A DNA stretch of 64,000 nucleotides, taken from NCBI RefSeq assembly GCF_947179515.1, contig NC_067483.1:88079835-88143834 (forward strand), in the 5' to 3' direction. Made by a program: the position numbers and the translations under genes. Below the pieces are notes generated by a model, which searched no databases, was not told the origin of the DNA, and was given only the letters and a program-made list of their open reading frames with translations. How positions within the stretch are numbered: the first letter of the stretch is position 1; each line of letters starts with the position of its first letter. The stretch is from Apodemus sylvaticus. Its lineage: Eukaryota > Chordata > Mammalia > Rodentia > Muridae. Below are positions 63,861 through 64,000 of this stretch, one piece after another.

Positions 63861-64000
63861 AAGGATGGAGAGAGGGAGGTAGGGAGGGAGGGAATGAATT
63901 CCAAGCGTGTTGTGGTAGCACACCCCGGTAACATCAGCAATCAGTAGACTGAAGCAGACTGCCTAAGGTTGAGAGCAGCCTGGGCTGCACAGTGAGTTTA

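Larger units (their letters stand above)
58100..64000. other. Intergenic DNA upstream of Mixl1, part 3
   Basis: B3-type SINE (about 58500-58700) with CA run (58637-58674), unique DNA (58890-59290), antisense B1 (59310-59452), ID-like piece (59525-59625), L1 3' end (59650-59950), B1 fragment (60380-60480), MIR (60648-60860), antisense B1 (60950-61060), ID-like piece (61420-61490), B1 (61568-61715), CA run (61963-62011), antisense B1 with (AAAT)n (62425-62612), antisense B3-type (62640-62782), the SINE cluster 62819-63403, B1/B3 fragments (63415-63700 and 63745-63810) and (GGAA)n (63815-63860). Nothing coding was recognised. Confidence 0.6.

Noticed and set aside
58100..64000. Expected neighbour gene Acbd3 upstream of Mixl1
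   Set aside because: By synteny it should lie beyond Mixl1, but I found no exon or CpG island for it before the window ends.

Overview
This is mammalian nuclear DNA from a murine rodent, mouse-like (Mus or a close relative). It has split genes with GT/AG introns, a dense load of B1, B2, B3/B4 and ID SINEs, rodent L1 3' ends, rodent LTR elements and long CA/GA microsatellites. ID elements are few and old, which argues against rat. Nothing bacterial, viral-exogenous or plasmid-like is present.

Layout. (1) 1-37.4 kb, plus strand: the body and 3' end of Lin9, the scaffold subunit of the MuvB/DREAM cell-cycle complex. Twelve coding exons are readable with correct phases and GT/AG junctions. They supply residues 57-542 of a 542-residue protein; the 5' exons lie before the window. 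(2) 37.4-40.8 kb: a short, repeat-filled tail-to-tail spacer. (3) 40.8-45.3 kb, minus strand: complete Mixl1, a two-exon paired-like homeobox gene of mesendoderm. It has a CpG-rich first exon, a TATA-like box, a FoxH1-type site and two copies of a TCF/LEF-type 12-mer. (4) 45.3-64 kb: intergenic DNA upstream of Mixl1 with no gene that I can support. It is mostly SINEs, with one solo LTR pointing at Mixl1, an L1 3' end, a MIR and a few repeat-poor islands at about 50.5-51.5 and 54.1-56.1 kb.

The two genes converge. They share no obvious regulatory DNA and belong to unrelated pathways: cell-cycle transcription for Lin9, and Nodal/Wnt-driven gastrulation for Mixl1.

I found no exotic new gene system. 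The most interesting structures are: two direct LTR copies with intact 5-bp target duplications bracketing a frame-breaking Lin9 exon; a retroposed RNA copy of an LTR transcript whose family also has an LTR copy 34 kb away in this window; a serial SINE pile-up in which one target sequence occurs three times; a B2-in-B2 insertion; a 185-bp pure purine tract with ten GGGG runs; two clean minisatellites (51 bp x 4 and 19 bp x 10); and the compact Nodal/Wnt-type motif cluster at the Mixl1 promoter. Repeat family names were assigned by eye; edges are approximate unless a target-site duplication is quoted.
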